A DNA stretch of 64,000 bases from Acanthococcus lagerstroemiae. Lineage: Eukaryota; Arthropoda; Insecta; Hemiptera; Eriococcidae. Made by a program: the position numbers and the translations under genes. Where the stretch lies: positions 16,766,603 through 16,830,602 of the forward strand of contig CM063112.1 of NCBI GenBank assembly GCA_031841125.1, given 5' to 3'. Shown piece after piece: positions 1 to 10,129 of the stretch. Within the stretch, counting starts at the first letter, position 1. Every line of letters starts with the position of its first letter. The notes under the pieces were generated by a model. It saw only the letters and a list, made by a program, of their open reading frames with translations. It was not told the DNA's origin and searched no databases.

Positions 1-164
1 GAAAACACGCAGGTCTCGCATTTACAAAAGCGCGTGGAGCTGCTGGAGGGAGTTAAAACTGGAACATTTTCGTGTGTATCACCGATCGTGGTCGCTCGTT
101 TCACAAGATACCTAATCAGATGGGTTCGCTGCGACAAACAGCCGAAGACGAGACGAGGCGGCAG
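1..164 (+). other. Possible coding exon cut by the window edge
   Basis: Frame 1 is open from the first base and meets no stop before a strong splice donor, GGCAG|GTAAGC, at 164/165; the next in-frame stop is the TAA inside that donor. The first codons (ENTQVSHLQKRVELLEG) have heptad-like V/L/V/L spacing and could be the end of a coiled coil. The rest of the translation is not recognised. A second acceptor/donor-like pair follows at once (AG at 200, CAG|GTAAGG at 223/224), but the 36-nt gap is too short for an intron, so it would be an alternative donor. Chance openness over 54 codons in GC-rich sequence is quite possible. Confidence 0.25.
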
Positions 165-1270
165 GTAAGCCGGTCCGTCTCTTTTCTCACTCCTTCGCAG
201 CATGATCTGAACGGTAATCGCAGGTAAGGTCGGTCGAGGCCGACAGGCAGCCAGCAGAAGGAAGCGCTACACAGGCCTTGGGATAAAGTTCCGAAAAAAA
301 TGCGCCGGGATGAATAGAGAGCCGAGCGTCTTGTTTACCCTAATCCTTTCCTCCCTCGCTCGTCAAAAGAAAACAGGCTTCTTGTGTTCAATTTTGTTTT
401 TTCTTTCTTTTTCTTCTCTCGCCGGTCCTGTCTCTCTCTTTTTTTTGGTACGCGAGTTTTCGCAATCGTGCAGTCTCGTTAATTGAAATTAGCAACGGGG
501 CTCTCGGGAGGAGCTGGGGGGCTACGTAACCATTTTTCGCGTGCCCTTACGCGTACGTCTTCGCCAGTACTTGTAAAGTTCTTGCTGTTGTCGTTGTCGA
601 CCCTACACAGTCGTCATTCGCTGTAAGTTAAATAATTCTCTCGAGTTTCCTCTCTTGTAATATTCGTTTCCTCCGTATACTCGTATTTCGTTCTTCCCTC
701 GCGGCCCTTTACCTTCAGATATTGGCGTGTGTTTGTGTTTTATTCCATCGCCGTGGAGTGTATTTACTTATTTGGAACGCTCGGTTTATTCGTCACCTTT
801 AATGAATTAAATTATCTCAGCGTTTGTCTTTTTTTCCCGCCCGTTTTCCCTCCATCCTCCCTTTGCTCTTCGGCGAGGTAATTTCGGCGATTCGTCGGAT
901 CGTCGCTCCGGGGTCGGTTGGTTGCCGAACTATGTGGATACACGAGCGTACATATAGGGTCCCGAATATCCGGCCGAATTCGAGTACGTCTCGACCGGAA
1001 CGAGTGGGTGTCCGAATATTTGTTTTTACTGTCGACGAGTTGATGCGAAATTAATCGGGTCGACCGAGTGTGAAGACCTTCAGCGGCGTACATGTTGACT
1101 TCGCGCGATACGACCCCAAAAAAAGCACAAGAAGTCGAAAACAAATTCTGGTAATTTTCGTTTTCCTCACCGACTTCTTGTACCTTTTCCTAGTTCACAT
1201 CACACAAATCCGTGGATTCTTGCACAGAAATATCGTACATTAATGAAGTCTTTTACCACATCAGGTACGT
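165..1270. other. CpG-rich non-repetitive island
   Basis: Unique-looking sequence rich in CpG compared with the AT-rich repeats around it, with T-rich stretches near 400-450. No persuasive reading frame is present. It contains donor-like sites (GCT|GTAAGT near 624) and an acceptor-like site fused to GTACGT at 1264. It could hold a promoter or 5' exons; nothing more can be assigned. Confidence 0.35.
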
Positions 1271-1287
1271 AACTTAGGGGGGGGGGG

Positions 1288-1612
1288 CAGATGCAACCAC
1301 CGGGTCCATACTCAGCATCGAGATGGTGTCTCTCTTTATGCTGCAGGCGAATGGCTTAGAGATGGCTGCCCAGAAGACAGAAGCCGTACTTTCCACGGGC
1401 TTCACTCGGCAGGTGATAGCCGTTCGACCTAGCAGTCCTAGGCGAGTCAAAACTCCTACCGTCTCGGATGGTGTACCTGGGGATGACAGTGGACAACGAG
1501 CTGCGTCAGAAACCGAATCTCCAGAAAACGGCGAAGAAAGCAGAGCGAACGCTGAAGGCGTTCCGTCAGTTCATGCCGAACCTGCGAGGGTCGAGTGAGA
1601 GCCGAAGAAGGT
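1288..1612 (+). pseudogene. R1/jockey-like LINE reverse transcriptase fragment
   Basis: Frame-shifted remnant of the RT thumb and following region of a non-LTR retrotransposon. One frame reads ANGLEMAAQKTEAVLSTG, matching the family pattern 'nGLeLApeKTEaVLltg'. After a frameshift near 1470 another frame reads VYLGMTVDNELRQK and then KKAERTLKAFRQFMPNLRG, matching 'vkYLGvtlD..l....h...a..kAer....l.rLMpNlgG'. Catalytic motifs upstream are absent and the 3' part is missing. The copy begins directly after an 11-G run and ends at an AT-rich patch, so both ends are truncated. It is a dead fossil, not a host gene. Confidence 0.85.
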
Positions 1613-1740
1613 TTTAGCCCGATTAATCAGAAATAATCGAATTATTAGAAAGAATCAGTTAGTCAATAGTTAATTAAAAATAATATATTGCTAAAACAAT
1701 CGATTAATTGGTAATATTGATCTATTAAAAAATTGGCACT
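1613..1740. repeat. Degenerate TTAATCGATTA-type patch
   Basis: AT-rich stretch of imperfect AATCGATTA / TTAATTAA words. It is the same sequence class as the larger arrays at 51.2-52.1 and 52.85-53.3 kb and the patches at 20.4, 28.7, 49.2 and 53.9 kb. Confidence 0.5.
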
Positions 1741-2554
1741 TCTGACGCTTTAGCTGCCACAGAACTTTTTCTGTGATATTATCAAGAATTTGAAATGAAC
1801 TTTCGAGACATGGAAGGCGCGGAAGAGGAAGGATAAATAATAATTTTTCCACTCAAACTATCAATTTCGCCAATTACAAACATTTGGAAACATCTGTGCA
1901 ACGAAACAGAAAAAGAGCTCGCTATTCGACACGTTCAAGTTGAGATTTTGCACATTGAGAAAGAAATTCAGACTTTGGCCAACTGAGCATCCGATTTTGC
2001 CAAGTTACGAAAATTTTGGTGGGGGGATCTCCCGCTCTTTTTTGGTACGTCCCGGAATATTGTAGATCGAGAGCAAGTTTGTCCGGAAAACACGTAATTT
2101 TGCCTTTTATCTCTTCCTTTGGGCCAGGAAACAGCAAATGTATCTGATCTGAGGCTTTATCAGAGCCAAATTTGGACTAAATGTGTCCGGATGCACATCT
2201 TTAAAATTTCTTCACCTCGCCTCCTGAAGAAAACATTTTCTTTCTTTACACTTTCTTTTCTTGCCCTTGTTCCCTTCTCTTATTCTTCTCTTCCTACCTT
2301 GTTTAGTATTTTTGATTCAAGGTTGAGCAGAGCTAGACTCTGGTGAAATTGGTATTGAAGAAAAAGAATGAAATTTCGTTTCCTTCTCCTTCCGCTGAAG
2401 TTTTTTTCACTTTTCCCTTTCCCTCCATTTTTCATGCTTTCTCACATTCTTCATTCGTATCTCATTTATCACACATATCCCTTTCCAGGTGAGCGTGTTC
2501 CGGGACGCTTTTCCTTTCCGTTCCTCGTTTTAATTAATCCCTGCTTTTAACTCG
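1741..2554. other. Unassigned AT-rich sequence
   Basis: No gene or element recognised. The stretch 2220-2550 is pyrimidine-rich on the plus strand and contains the acceptor/donor-like site at 2488. The 60- to 75-codon open frames here are low-complexity F/L/S/P translations of that tract. Confidence 0.3.
2455..2494 (+). promoter_or_regulatory. Candidate recursive splice site (plus)
   Basis: A pyrimidine-rich run leads to CCCTTTCCAG (AG at 2487-2488) and is followed at once by GTGAGC. A 3' splice site fused to a 5' splice site is the hallmark of ratcheting points in long insect introns. It could also be an ordinary acceptor of an unseen exon, or chance. Confidence 0.3.
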
Positions 2555-2720
2555 AACACTTCGCCAATATTCATAACATCTCGTCTGAGATACCTAATGA
2601 TTCTTCAGGACTCCTCTCAAGACTCTTCCACGCCCTCAAAAACTTCGTCACATCCACTAAGACTCATTCGAGACTCCTGATAACTCTTCAGGATTTCAGG
2701 ATTTTTTTTAAATTTCGAAG
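2555..2720. repeat. Degenerate CTTCAAGACTC repeat
   Basis: Words such as GACTCTTCAGG, AAGACTCTTCC and GAGACTCCTGA recur at roughly 15-20 bp with heavy divergence. The same class returns at 3380-3570, 5265-5740, 9556-9720 and 40030-40370. It is an old short-period repeat and not coding. Confidence 0.6.
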
Positions 2721-2957
2721 AGGTTTCTTTTCGATCAATTTATTTACAACCGAGAACCTGAGCCAAATCCTGAACGATTATTCATTTGCCGGAGCCCAAA
2801 AAAATTATTTATTGGAGCCAAAGTCCTAAAATAATTAATAGCTGAAGTTGGAGCTAATGTCCATCCTTTCTTCTCGCCTCTTCTGTAACACTCCCCTTCC
2901 TTTTCAATAATAACCAGAGACAGAACAAAGGCAACTTTTTTTTTTTTTTTTTTTTGT
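2721..2957. other. Unassigned, with T20 tract
   Basis: AT-rich sequence without recognisable features, ending in a run of 20 T at 2936-2955 just before the left target-site duplication of the SINE. Confidence 0.4.
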
Positions 2958-2973
2958 AGAACCGAATCGAGCA

Positions 2974-3208
2974 GGGGTCTGGTCGGTCAAGTAAAGGTCT
3001 GGTTGGCCGAGTGGATAGCGCGTTTGTCTCGGAATCTGGACGTCCTGGGTTCGAGCCCACGTAACAACTCGCCAGATTTCGACCTAGGCCGGTTTTTCGG
3101 CAAGACAAGAAGAGGGCTAAGACAACCCTGACAGCCTCCCTGACGTCTCTGAAATAATGCTCGAGAGGGCGGATTCCAGAGCTCTGGTTGAGAGCAAATT
3201 AGAAAAAG
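2974..3208 (+). mobile_element. tRNA-derived SINE, family A, copy 1
   Basis: The tRNA-like head has an A box (TTGGCCGAGTGG, about 3003) and B box (GGGTTCGAGCCC, about 3049), followed by a body with TTTTTCGGCAAGA and CCCTGACGTCTCTGAA and the tail AAATTAGAAAAAG. A perfect 16-bp target-site duplication (AGAACCGAATCGAGCA) lies at 2958-2973 and 3209-3224, showing LINE-type retroposition. About 22 extra bases precede the tRNA head, partly duplicating it (GGTCTGGTCGGTC... then GGTCTGGTTGGCC). Five more copies lie in the window. It is transcribed by Pol III if active and encodes no protein. Confidence 0.9.
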
Positions 3209-3379
3209 AGAACCGAATCGAGCACGGTTTTTTTGCTGGAATTGGAACCAGAGACCAATTTGCTGAAGCTGAAGGTCGGAAGAAATTATTTACATGCGCC
3301 AGAGCCAATTAAAAAAAATCTGGCCATTGCCGTGTCCAGGTCGGAGTGGCTCCAGTTCTGATACCGGTTCCGGGTCCTA

Positions 3380-3570
3380 TTTTGAAACGTTATAAAGCTT
3401 TTCCGAACTCATTTAAGATTTTTCTTGACTTGATTACGGTTCTTTCAAACTCACTATAACACATTCAGACTTTTTCAAACCATTTCAACTCTTCAAAACT
3501 TTTTGAGAATAGCTTCAGACCCATCAAAACGCTAGAGACTTCTTTTCAAGATTTTTCAAAACTCTATGGG
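3380..3570. repeat. Degenerate CTTCAAGACTC repeat
   Basis: Recurring TTTCAAACTCTTCAAAAC / CAAAACTCTATG words at roughly 15-20 bp, the same class as at 2555-2720. Confidence 0.5.
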
Positions 3571-3747
3571 GCAGTCAAAACTCTCCAAATGTGTACGTTT
3601 TCCTTAGAAGGTCCCACTTTTGAGGTATTAGTTTAAGAGATAAGGCGATTTTTCGAAAATATGGTCACAAGTATTGATTTTGGGATTTTTAGCGTTTCTG
3701 ATAGAATGAATCCTGCTCTTCCGTACGCCGCCAAGTTGATTTTCTAA

Positions 3748-4285
3748 CAGTGTTGGAAGAACAAACGAGAACGAGAAGAAAAACGGCATCGAGAACATGA
3801 CAGGATTGAGAACGAGAACGGGAATGTTGGCAATTTTAAGGTAAGGAGAACAAGGAACATGGACGAGAACCATGCAATTAGAGAAGGACGAACAAGAACG
3901 GGAACGGGATGCTTTCTGCGTTCTTCTAACACCTTTGCAGCTGACGCTAACATAATATTCTGGAAGCCTAAAACCAATTATATATTTTTTAATGAAAAAA
4001 TCCAACTGCAGTACTCCAGCCAGTGTTGGAAGAATGAACGAGAACGAGAAGAAAAACGGCACGTTCTCGTTCAGTACGAGAATGAAAACGATAAAAATGA
4101 TGGGATTGAGAATGAGAACGGAAATGGGAACAGGACCAATGTGGGAACAAGAACAGGAATGAAACAATAGAATGGGAACGTTGGTAATTTTAAGGTAAGG
4201 AAAAGGAAGAACATGAATAGGAGCCATGCAGTTAGAGAAGAACAAACGAGAACGGGAACGATGATTTTCGCGATCTTCCAACACT
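3748..4285. mobile_element. hAT-like element with tandem GAGAACGGGAAC units
   Basis: Two head-to-tail units (3748-3934 and 4021-4285) each open with CAGTGTTGGAAGAA and close with TCTTCYAACAC, an inverted-repeat pair. Both are filled with degenerate (GAGAACGGGAAC)n and share the block TTTTAAGGTAAGG followed by ACATG and CATGCA. The outer ends are flanked by an imperfect 8-bp duplication (TTTTCTAA / TTTCCTAT, 6 of 8), the length expected for hAT. No transposase is encoded. The long minus-strand open frame across this region (218 codons) is simply the antisense of the repeats. Confidence 0.6.
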
Positions 4286-4442
4286 ATTTCCTATAGAAAA
4301 TGTAATTTTGTATTTAACGTTGAATAAGAACTACGATTTTGTAACATTTCTTTAAAATAAACGACAAATTTTGCCACCAATCAATAAAAACCCAATCCAC
4401 TATGGAGGTATTTATTTGAGACCATCAGGTAATAGTAATAGC

Positions 4443-5011
4443 TAGGGATGGACAACTGGTGAAATAACCAGAGCGATAACCGGAGTAACCGGCACTTGAA
4501 GAGGTTGGTTAACCTGTAATTTGACCAACCAACCGGACTTATCTTACTGTAATAACCAATAACCGCTTAACCACTTAACAGAAAAAATTAATAATTTAAC
4601 CGGTTAACCATTAAATTATCAGTGATAACTGGTTATCCTTGTCTCACAAGTTACAACATCTCACTTCTTGCTTTTAAGCATAATTTATTCACCAGTATCA
4701 TTCATAAATTGCAACTCCTAAAAAAAGAAATAAAAGATCATATTTTTATTTATAGGCTAAAATAATGTTATGGACCCGCAAACCAGAGGATTTGCCATGA
4801 TAACTGGATGGTTTTACGATTTCTTATAAATAAATAAACGTTGAGCGGTTAACCGACCAACCGATACAATATGGAAGATAACCAATAACCGCAACCAATA
4901 ACCAAAACGTTTCGGTTGATTTGACCACTGACATTAAGCAACCACTTAATTAAAATTCATAAGCGTAAACATGAACGACCAACCGGAAACTCTATTGGAT
5001 ATCCATCCCTA
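4443..5011. mobile_element. hAT-like nonautonomous element rich in AACCGGTTAACC
   Basis: The termini TAGGGATGGAC and ATCCATCCCTA form an inverted pair of the classic hAT 'TAGGGATGG' type. The flanks GTAATAGC (4435-4442) and GTAATACT (5013-5020) look like a diverged 8-bp target duplication. The subterminal regions are crowded with GGTTAACC / AACCAATAACC words, as in many hAT ends. No transposase was found. It sits at the left edge of the foldback 5014-5235. Confidence 0.7.
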
Positions 5012-5013
5012 GG

Positions 5014-5235
5014 TAATACTAGATGAAATTTGTGATCGATTAAGACCTCGAGGAGCGTTCTAAGTGCAAAATTTGCTGAGTTATTCGCATTTAAAGTTGA
5101 AATTTTATGCCATTTTTATTTTTTCTCAAAACTTTGTTACTTGAAATTTCAACTTTAAATGCGAATAACTCAGCAAATTTAGCACTTAGAACGCTCCTCA
5201 AGGTTTCAATCGATCACAAATTTCATCTGGTATTA
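5014..5235. mobile_element. Foldback (long hairpin) element
   Basis: Two arms of about 93 bp (5014-5106 and 5143-5235) are near-perfect inverted copies, sharing for example GAGGAGCGTTCTAAGTGC and GCTGAGTTATTCGCATTTAA, separated by a loop of about 36 bp. Nothing is encoded. It is a MITE or foldback element that would form a strong hairpin if transcribed. Confidence 0.85.
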
Positions 5236-5264
5236 CAAGGTGGCCTGGGCTCAATACCGTGAAA

Positions 5265-5740
5265 GTGAGACCTTATTAAGAAAGACGCGTTCCAAATCTT
5301 TACCTGTCCATTAGATTCGTTTAAGACTCTTCAGATTTGTTTAATACTCGCCGAAACACTTCAATTCTATTCACGACTGTTCCAGGCTTATTGAAGATCC
5401 GTAAAAACCACTCTAAGCTTGTTTAAGATTCTTGACGATTCTTTCAGGCTTATTTAGAACTCTTTGAGACTAGCCATACTTGTCTAAGATATTTTAAACT
5501 CGTCGCGACTTTCTCTGTGCTCTTATCCAATATTTTTCAAAACATTTTTAGACCTAATCAAGTCGTTTTCAAATTCGTACTGACTTACATAAGATTCTTC
5601 AGTACCCTGAAGATTCATACAGAAAAAAGCTTTGAAACCTGTTTGAGACGCGATGAGCCTCTTCAACCCTTCCAGGCTCTTTAAATCTTTTCCAAACCTG
5701 TTTAAAACTCTTGAAGACAAGTTGTCGATTCCATGTCTGT
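5265..5740. repeat. Degenerate CTTCAAGACTC repeat, largest array
   Basis: Almost 480 bp of variants of TTTAAGACTCTTCAGGCTTG. Spacing is about 15-20 bp and identity between units is low, indicating an old array. The minus-strand frame at 5523-5720 lies within it and is not a gene. Confidence 0.6.
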
Positions 5741-5893
5741 CTTCATTTCTTTCCTTCTCTTTTTTTCAATTCTTCCTTCGTCAGTTTTTTCTTTCGTATG
5801 TCCAGCTCAGCGACCCCGGGAATTAGCCGTTTTTCACCTCCCAGATGTATCCAAGGCATGAGTTAATAAAATAGTAATGGCGATGATAGATGA

Positions 5894-6067
5894 CAGTGGC
5901 ATTGCCAGGGTATGTAGCCGAGAGGGAGAGATTGTCGAGGGGGTCTGAACCTCTTGCAATTTTGTCGAATACTGATTTTTCTCATTTTAGCGCCCCTCCA
6001 ACCCCCTGCCAATCTTGGGTTAAGACAAACTCCATCCTCTTCGAACATTAGGCTGGTTACGCCACTG
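5894..6067. mobile_element. hAT-type MITE, 174 bp
   Basis: Ends CAGTGGCATTGCCAG and the inverse of CAGTGGCGTAACCAGCC form imperfect terminal inverted repeats of the common hAT 'CAGtGGCGTAaCcAg' type. The flanks ATAGATGA (5886-5893) and GAAGATGA (6068-6075) match at 6 of 8 positions, consistent with an 8-bp target duplication. No coding capacity. Confidence 0.75.
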
Positions 6068-7690
6068 GAAGATGAAAGGAAACAAATTCACTTATAGTTT
6101 CGTTCCACAATTCACATGTCATCAATTCAGTTTTTTCTGAGTTCCTTGGAGTCAACTCATCCATCAGTTCTGCACTCGAAACCTGCAATCCGGAAGGGGC
6201 GTCGGTAGCGACGGACCGAATTTGCCTGTCGAAAAGTAACACGCGTTCCGCTGTATCACACCACGTGAACACGGTCACCACGTCTTTCACATCTCTCAAT
6301 CCGAATTCGCCTGATGACAGCCGCGAATAAAACTGAGTCAAGACCTCAGTCAGCGAGCTACGAGCGTGACACCAGAGAGGCTGCTCGCTGCTCCCGGCAA
6401 TTTCGAAGATTAATCGCCGTTACTTTCGCAAATTCGAAAAAAAAAAAACCCGGCGGTAAACCCACCCTCGAGTCCCGGCACGTCGACTTCGATTGCTGAG
6501 CCCTCAACACCACGTGTCGCCCACTCATCACACCCTCGTGGACACCCGCGTAGCGTACAAACTTTGATCAGTTTTAAAATGTCAGCAGCATTTCGAATCG
6601 CGTTTTCCGAATCCGAACCGTGGTCACGTTTGGAGTTCACAAAATGGCAGTCCCCAGCCGCCGCCATCTTCGCAGCCCCAAATTCGAAATCCGCAAGCTT
6701 ACTCGAAATGTACTTTGTCATCGCGCGGTCCATCCTAAATGCGATTAATCAATTATTAAACTATACGAGTATTTTAAACTGAGCGGACACTCTCTCGTCA
6801 ACTCACATCTATAGATACATATATCAGTCGGCCTCGCCTCAGCCCCTAAAAACGTAAAAGGTAATAAAGCGATTTGCTATCCAATTAAATATTTACCGTT
6901 GTTAGTTAGCCGGGCGTAAATCGCGGAAAAATAAACGTTTCGGCCATGATGCGGAGAGGGGAGAGAGGGTAAAATGAGATAGAATAAATTTCGAGTGACT
7001 TCGTTTGCACTGAACTTTCAACGCCGAATGACCCTCGGTTTCAGTCCAACTTTAGCGACGAGGGGGGAGGGATCTGCTAACTTGTGCTCACTTATCGAAG
7101 AGTGGTTTAATATTTTAGTTTGTGAAAATCGTTCCACAGGATTGAGCTCTGAGCTGGCTGTTCTATAATGTGGAGGATGCTTGAGGTAGAACACAAGACA
7201 AAGCGTATCACAGAGTTCTAGACATGATGTATACTGGGATCTGGAGCCAAGGAGAAATGGACACAACAGTTCTGACTCCGAACTGGAGGATTCTAATATT
7301 GGTCAGTTGTCGTTCAATTAGGGCCATTCGAGTCGGGAGTTCAATTGGCGGCAGTATCCGTGGGATTATAATTAGACGTGATTCGAACGCTGGAAATGAG
7401 GGTATCGTCGTAATTGAAGTGATTTCCGAGATTGCTGATGTGCTGCCTGCGTAAGAGCGTACACATATACGGGTGTGAAACATTCGGAAACATTTTTTCG
7501 ATGTTAGTCTTTCGTCAATGGGTAAGCTATCGACTCGAAAGTTCGATAACTGGCGAGCCAGGTCAGCTGGAATAAAGAGTCACAAATGAGTGGCCGAGTA
7601 AAATAAGCGGTTTTGCCACTCAAGAAGTTGTAGCTGATCGTGACTGAGTCTAACGTGTCTAAGGGGAGGCGAAGTATTTTCCAACTAGCT
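6068..7690. other. CpG-rich non-repetitive island
   Basis: Unique, moderately GC-rich sequence, most CpG-dense at 6180-6680. It holds CGCCATCTTCGCAG at 6662-6675, a YY1/Pho-like word that recurs identically at 32674-32687. Several open frames of 60-107 codons exist on both strands (for example minus 6057-6341 and 6410-6733) but resemble no known family, and one crosses the end of the hAT MITE. Likely a regulatory or 5' region; function unknown. Confidence 0.35.
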
Positions 7691-8286
7691 TCCAATGACA
7701 GCTAAAGCGGTTCCGATGAAGGTACCGCATTTTCAAAATTATTATAGGTCCAAGAATTTCCTGAAACGTACCATTATCAGATTCTGTATGATGAGATATC
7801 GCTATCCATGTACTTCCAAGTCTGTGGCGTGGCTGTGTATAAATTCATTACAGCACATCTGTTCATGCGAAGGAAAGAACACATCAATTTTTTCGGCTCT
7901 TGCACGAAGTAGTACAAAATTGTTACAAATTGGAGAAAAATTCGATTGATTTCGGACGAATGGGAAATACATATTATGAAGAGTGTTATTCCAAACTGCC
8001 TTAAGTCAAAAACAATGAAGTCGTAGAAAACGCAAAAACTATCTCTGTGGAAAAGATGACACGTTAGGAAGGTGAAAGTTGGCTGCACTAGCAGTATAAC
8101 TTCTATCTGACAATATTTTGTATGAAACCGAATAGACCCCTTAATTAGAGTACAGACACTGAATACCCCTACAGCCGATTAGTTTTAGAAACCGATGACT
8201 AGGGTAGTTTCGATAGTTAAAATTTATTTTTCGCGATAAGAGGCCGCACTAACTACAATATGAATAGGTTAGAATCATACTGACGC
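7691..8286. other. No feature recognised
   Basis: Ordinary AT-rich sequence with short overlapping open frames on both strands. I see no repeat boundary, RNA or conserved motif. Confidence 0.3.
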
Positions 8287-8450
8287 TTGCCATTTTACTA
8301 CAAGACGCAATTAGGCAAAATACTGCACATGGGTGCAGGAATATCTCTTTCTGCGCCTGTGATCGAGCGGTATATACTGCATCCTTCACGTTCAAAGGCG
8401 CAGTAAGAGACATTCCTGCACCCGTGTACTGTATTTTGCCTACTAGACGC
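8287..8450. mobile_element. Hairpin MITE, copy 1
   Basis: Inverted arms at 8313-8358 and 8396-8441 (AGGCAAAATACTGCAC, then GGGTGCAGGAATATCTCTT) fold into a 46-bp stem. The outer left part TTGCCATTTTACTACAAGACG matches the outer end of a second copy at 34744-34815. No protein. Confidence 0.8.
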
Positions 8451-9555
8451 TGCAGAGGGCTGATCTCCAGTTACTCCAATTTCCAAGTTCTTTATATCGA
8501 GAACAGGTTTCTGTGGGCCTCGAAATTCATTTCTGGGATTCTTTTCTTCTTCCATCCGACCTTTCAGGCGCCATAAGAGGGCTGCATATTGAGTAGTGCC
8601 AATTTATCATTTATTTAACATTATTCGGTGCCCTTTTCCCGCTGAGTGTTATTTCGGAGCACTTTCTTTCCCTGCTCCTCATGTAAGTTCAACCCTCGTT
8701 ATAAGCCAGCATGTGCTGGAACTCATTTTGCTGTAACCTCGCCCATCCCCCTCCCCGCATGTTTCATGAGTCTACAATTGAAGTGGCTCTTTAGTGTCCA
8801 CTGTCTCTGCCATTATATTAGAATGCTATTGCAGGAATGAGGTCTCACACGTATTAATTACTTCGGCCCTCAAACAGTTCTAATAGCCGGTCTCCTCTGT
8901 ATTTTTGTACTCATAATTATTCCCCTCCTCGCGCAATTTGGACGGTCTCGCTATTTTTCAAAAAGTTGGATTTGTCTGTCGTGCGAAATCTATTCATTAA
9001 CAAATGGCGGGTGAAGGGGGCGGCAGATGGAAAACTATGATGATTGATCATTCTGGGTATGTTTCTAGTTATCCATTGTTAAACCGAAATCTGTAAATCG
9101 TATAAATTCCATCTCTCTCGCGGAGCACGTGAAGCGTTATTTTCTTCGGCACTGATCCGTCTCTCGTTTTACGCCGGCCACGGCTTTCATTTTCCGCTCT
9201 TCCGAGTGCACGTTCACAAAGTAATGGTCAGTTTCCTCTCTGCTTTACGATTCTATATTGCTTTATTACCCCTTTTCATGCCTAGCTGAATGTTTATTTT
9301 ATCGTCTTGTACATCATTTTATTAGTTCGCTTTCCTTCCAAATTTTTAATAACGTCTCCTTTTCTTCGTTCGTTATTATTGCGTTGGCGTTTTTCATCGA
9401 AATCTCGTCGTGGAATATGACCACGGTCATTGAAATGGCTCATGTACTTATCCGTCAGTTGGTGCACATCAGAATGGGTCACGATGGTAATCGTGAATGT
9501 GTGTCGGTGTGTTGGTCCCGCCGGGCAGCAGGGCAAATTCCGGGGGGCCTGGCAT
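8451..9555. other. Unassigned sequence
   Basis: Mixed AT-rich DNA with a small CpG-richer part at about 9115-9260. No coding exon or element boundary could be supported. Confidence 0.3.
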
Positions 9556-9720
9556 AAATACAGCCTGAATTGATTTAACATCTTCAAGCCTCTTCAGTGC
9601 TTATTTATGACTCTTCAAGACTTCTTTAAGGCTCTTCTATATTTTAGATTTGTAAAGATTTTTCAAGACATGTTTCGGACTCTTCACAGATCTTATGGAC
9701 TCGGTCAACACTATCCCAAG
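9556..9720. repeat. Degenerate CTTCAAGACTC repeat
   Basis: Recurring CTTCAAGCCTCTTCAGTG, GACTCTTCAAGACTTC and CGGACTCTTCACAG words, the same class as at 5265-5740. Confidence 0.55.
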
Positions 9721-9773
9721 CTTGGAGACTTTTGACATTTTTACGTCTTTACTTTGGCACACAAACCGAAAAA

Positions 9774-9826
9774 ACGTTACTTTCACGCGTGACGTTTTCC
9801 CGCGTAACGTTTCACGCGCCACGTTA
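9774..9826. repeat. Short ACGTT/CACGCG repeat
   Basis: Four ACGTT words alternate with three CACGCG or CCGCG words within about 50 bp (ACGTTACTTTCACGCG, GACGTTTTCCCGCG, AACGTTTCACGCG, CCACGTT). This could be a small minisatellite or a homotypic cluster of binding sites. Confidence 0.35.
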
Positions 9827-10129
9827 ATAATAATAACTAGGGGGAGGGAGAGTTTTAGTTTTTAATGTATAGAGAGATAGAGAGAATGTCATTATATGTA
9901 TTTTTTATGTCTTATTATGTCTGTTAGGTCTTAAAACTTATGTCCTTGAAAGTAGCTGATCTGCCCCTGCAATTTTTCTAATTTTTAGGTAGGAGACCCG
10001 CAATGCGTTTTTTTTTTTAAGGAGAGGGGGAGGAGTTTTGGTTTTTAATGAGACTAGCTGGCCGCTTTGCGCCTCGTCCAACCGCCACATTCCTCAGTGT
10101 TTGGTCTGAAACTTTTGTTACTGAGTTGA

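Noticed and set aside
165..230. A 23-nt micro-exon at 201-223
   Set aside because: The intervening 36 nt would be too short for an intron, and joining it to 1-164 creates an immediate in-frame stop.
3628..4284. Longest open frame in the region (218 codons, minus)
   Set aside because: It is the antisense of the (GAGAACGGGAAC)n hAT-like repeats, with a repetitive Ser/Phe/Val/Leu composition and an internal duplication that mirrors the DNA repeat.
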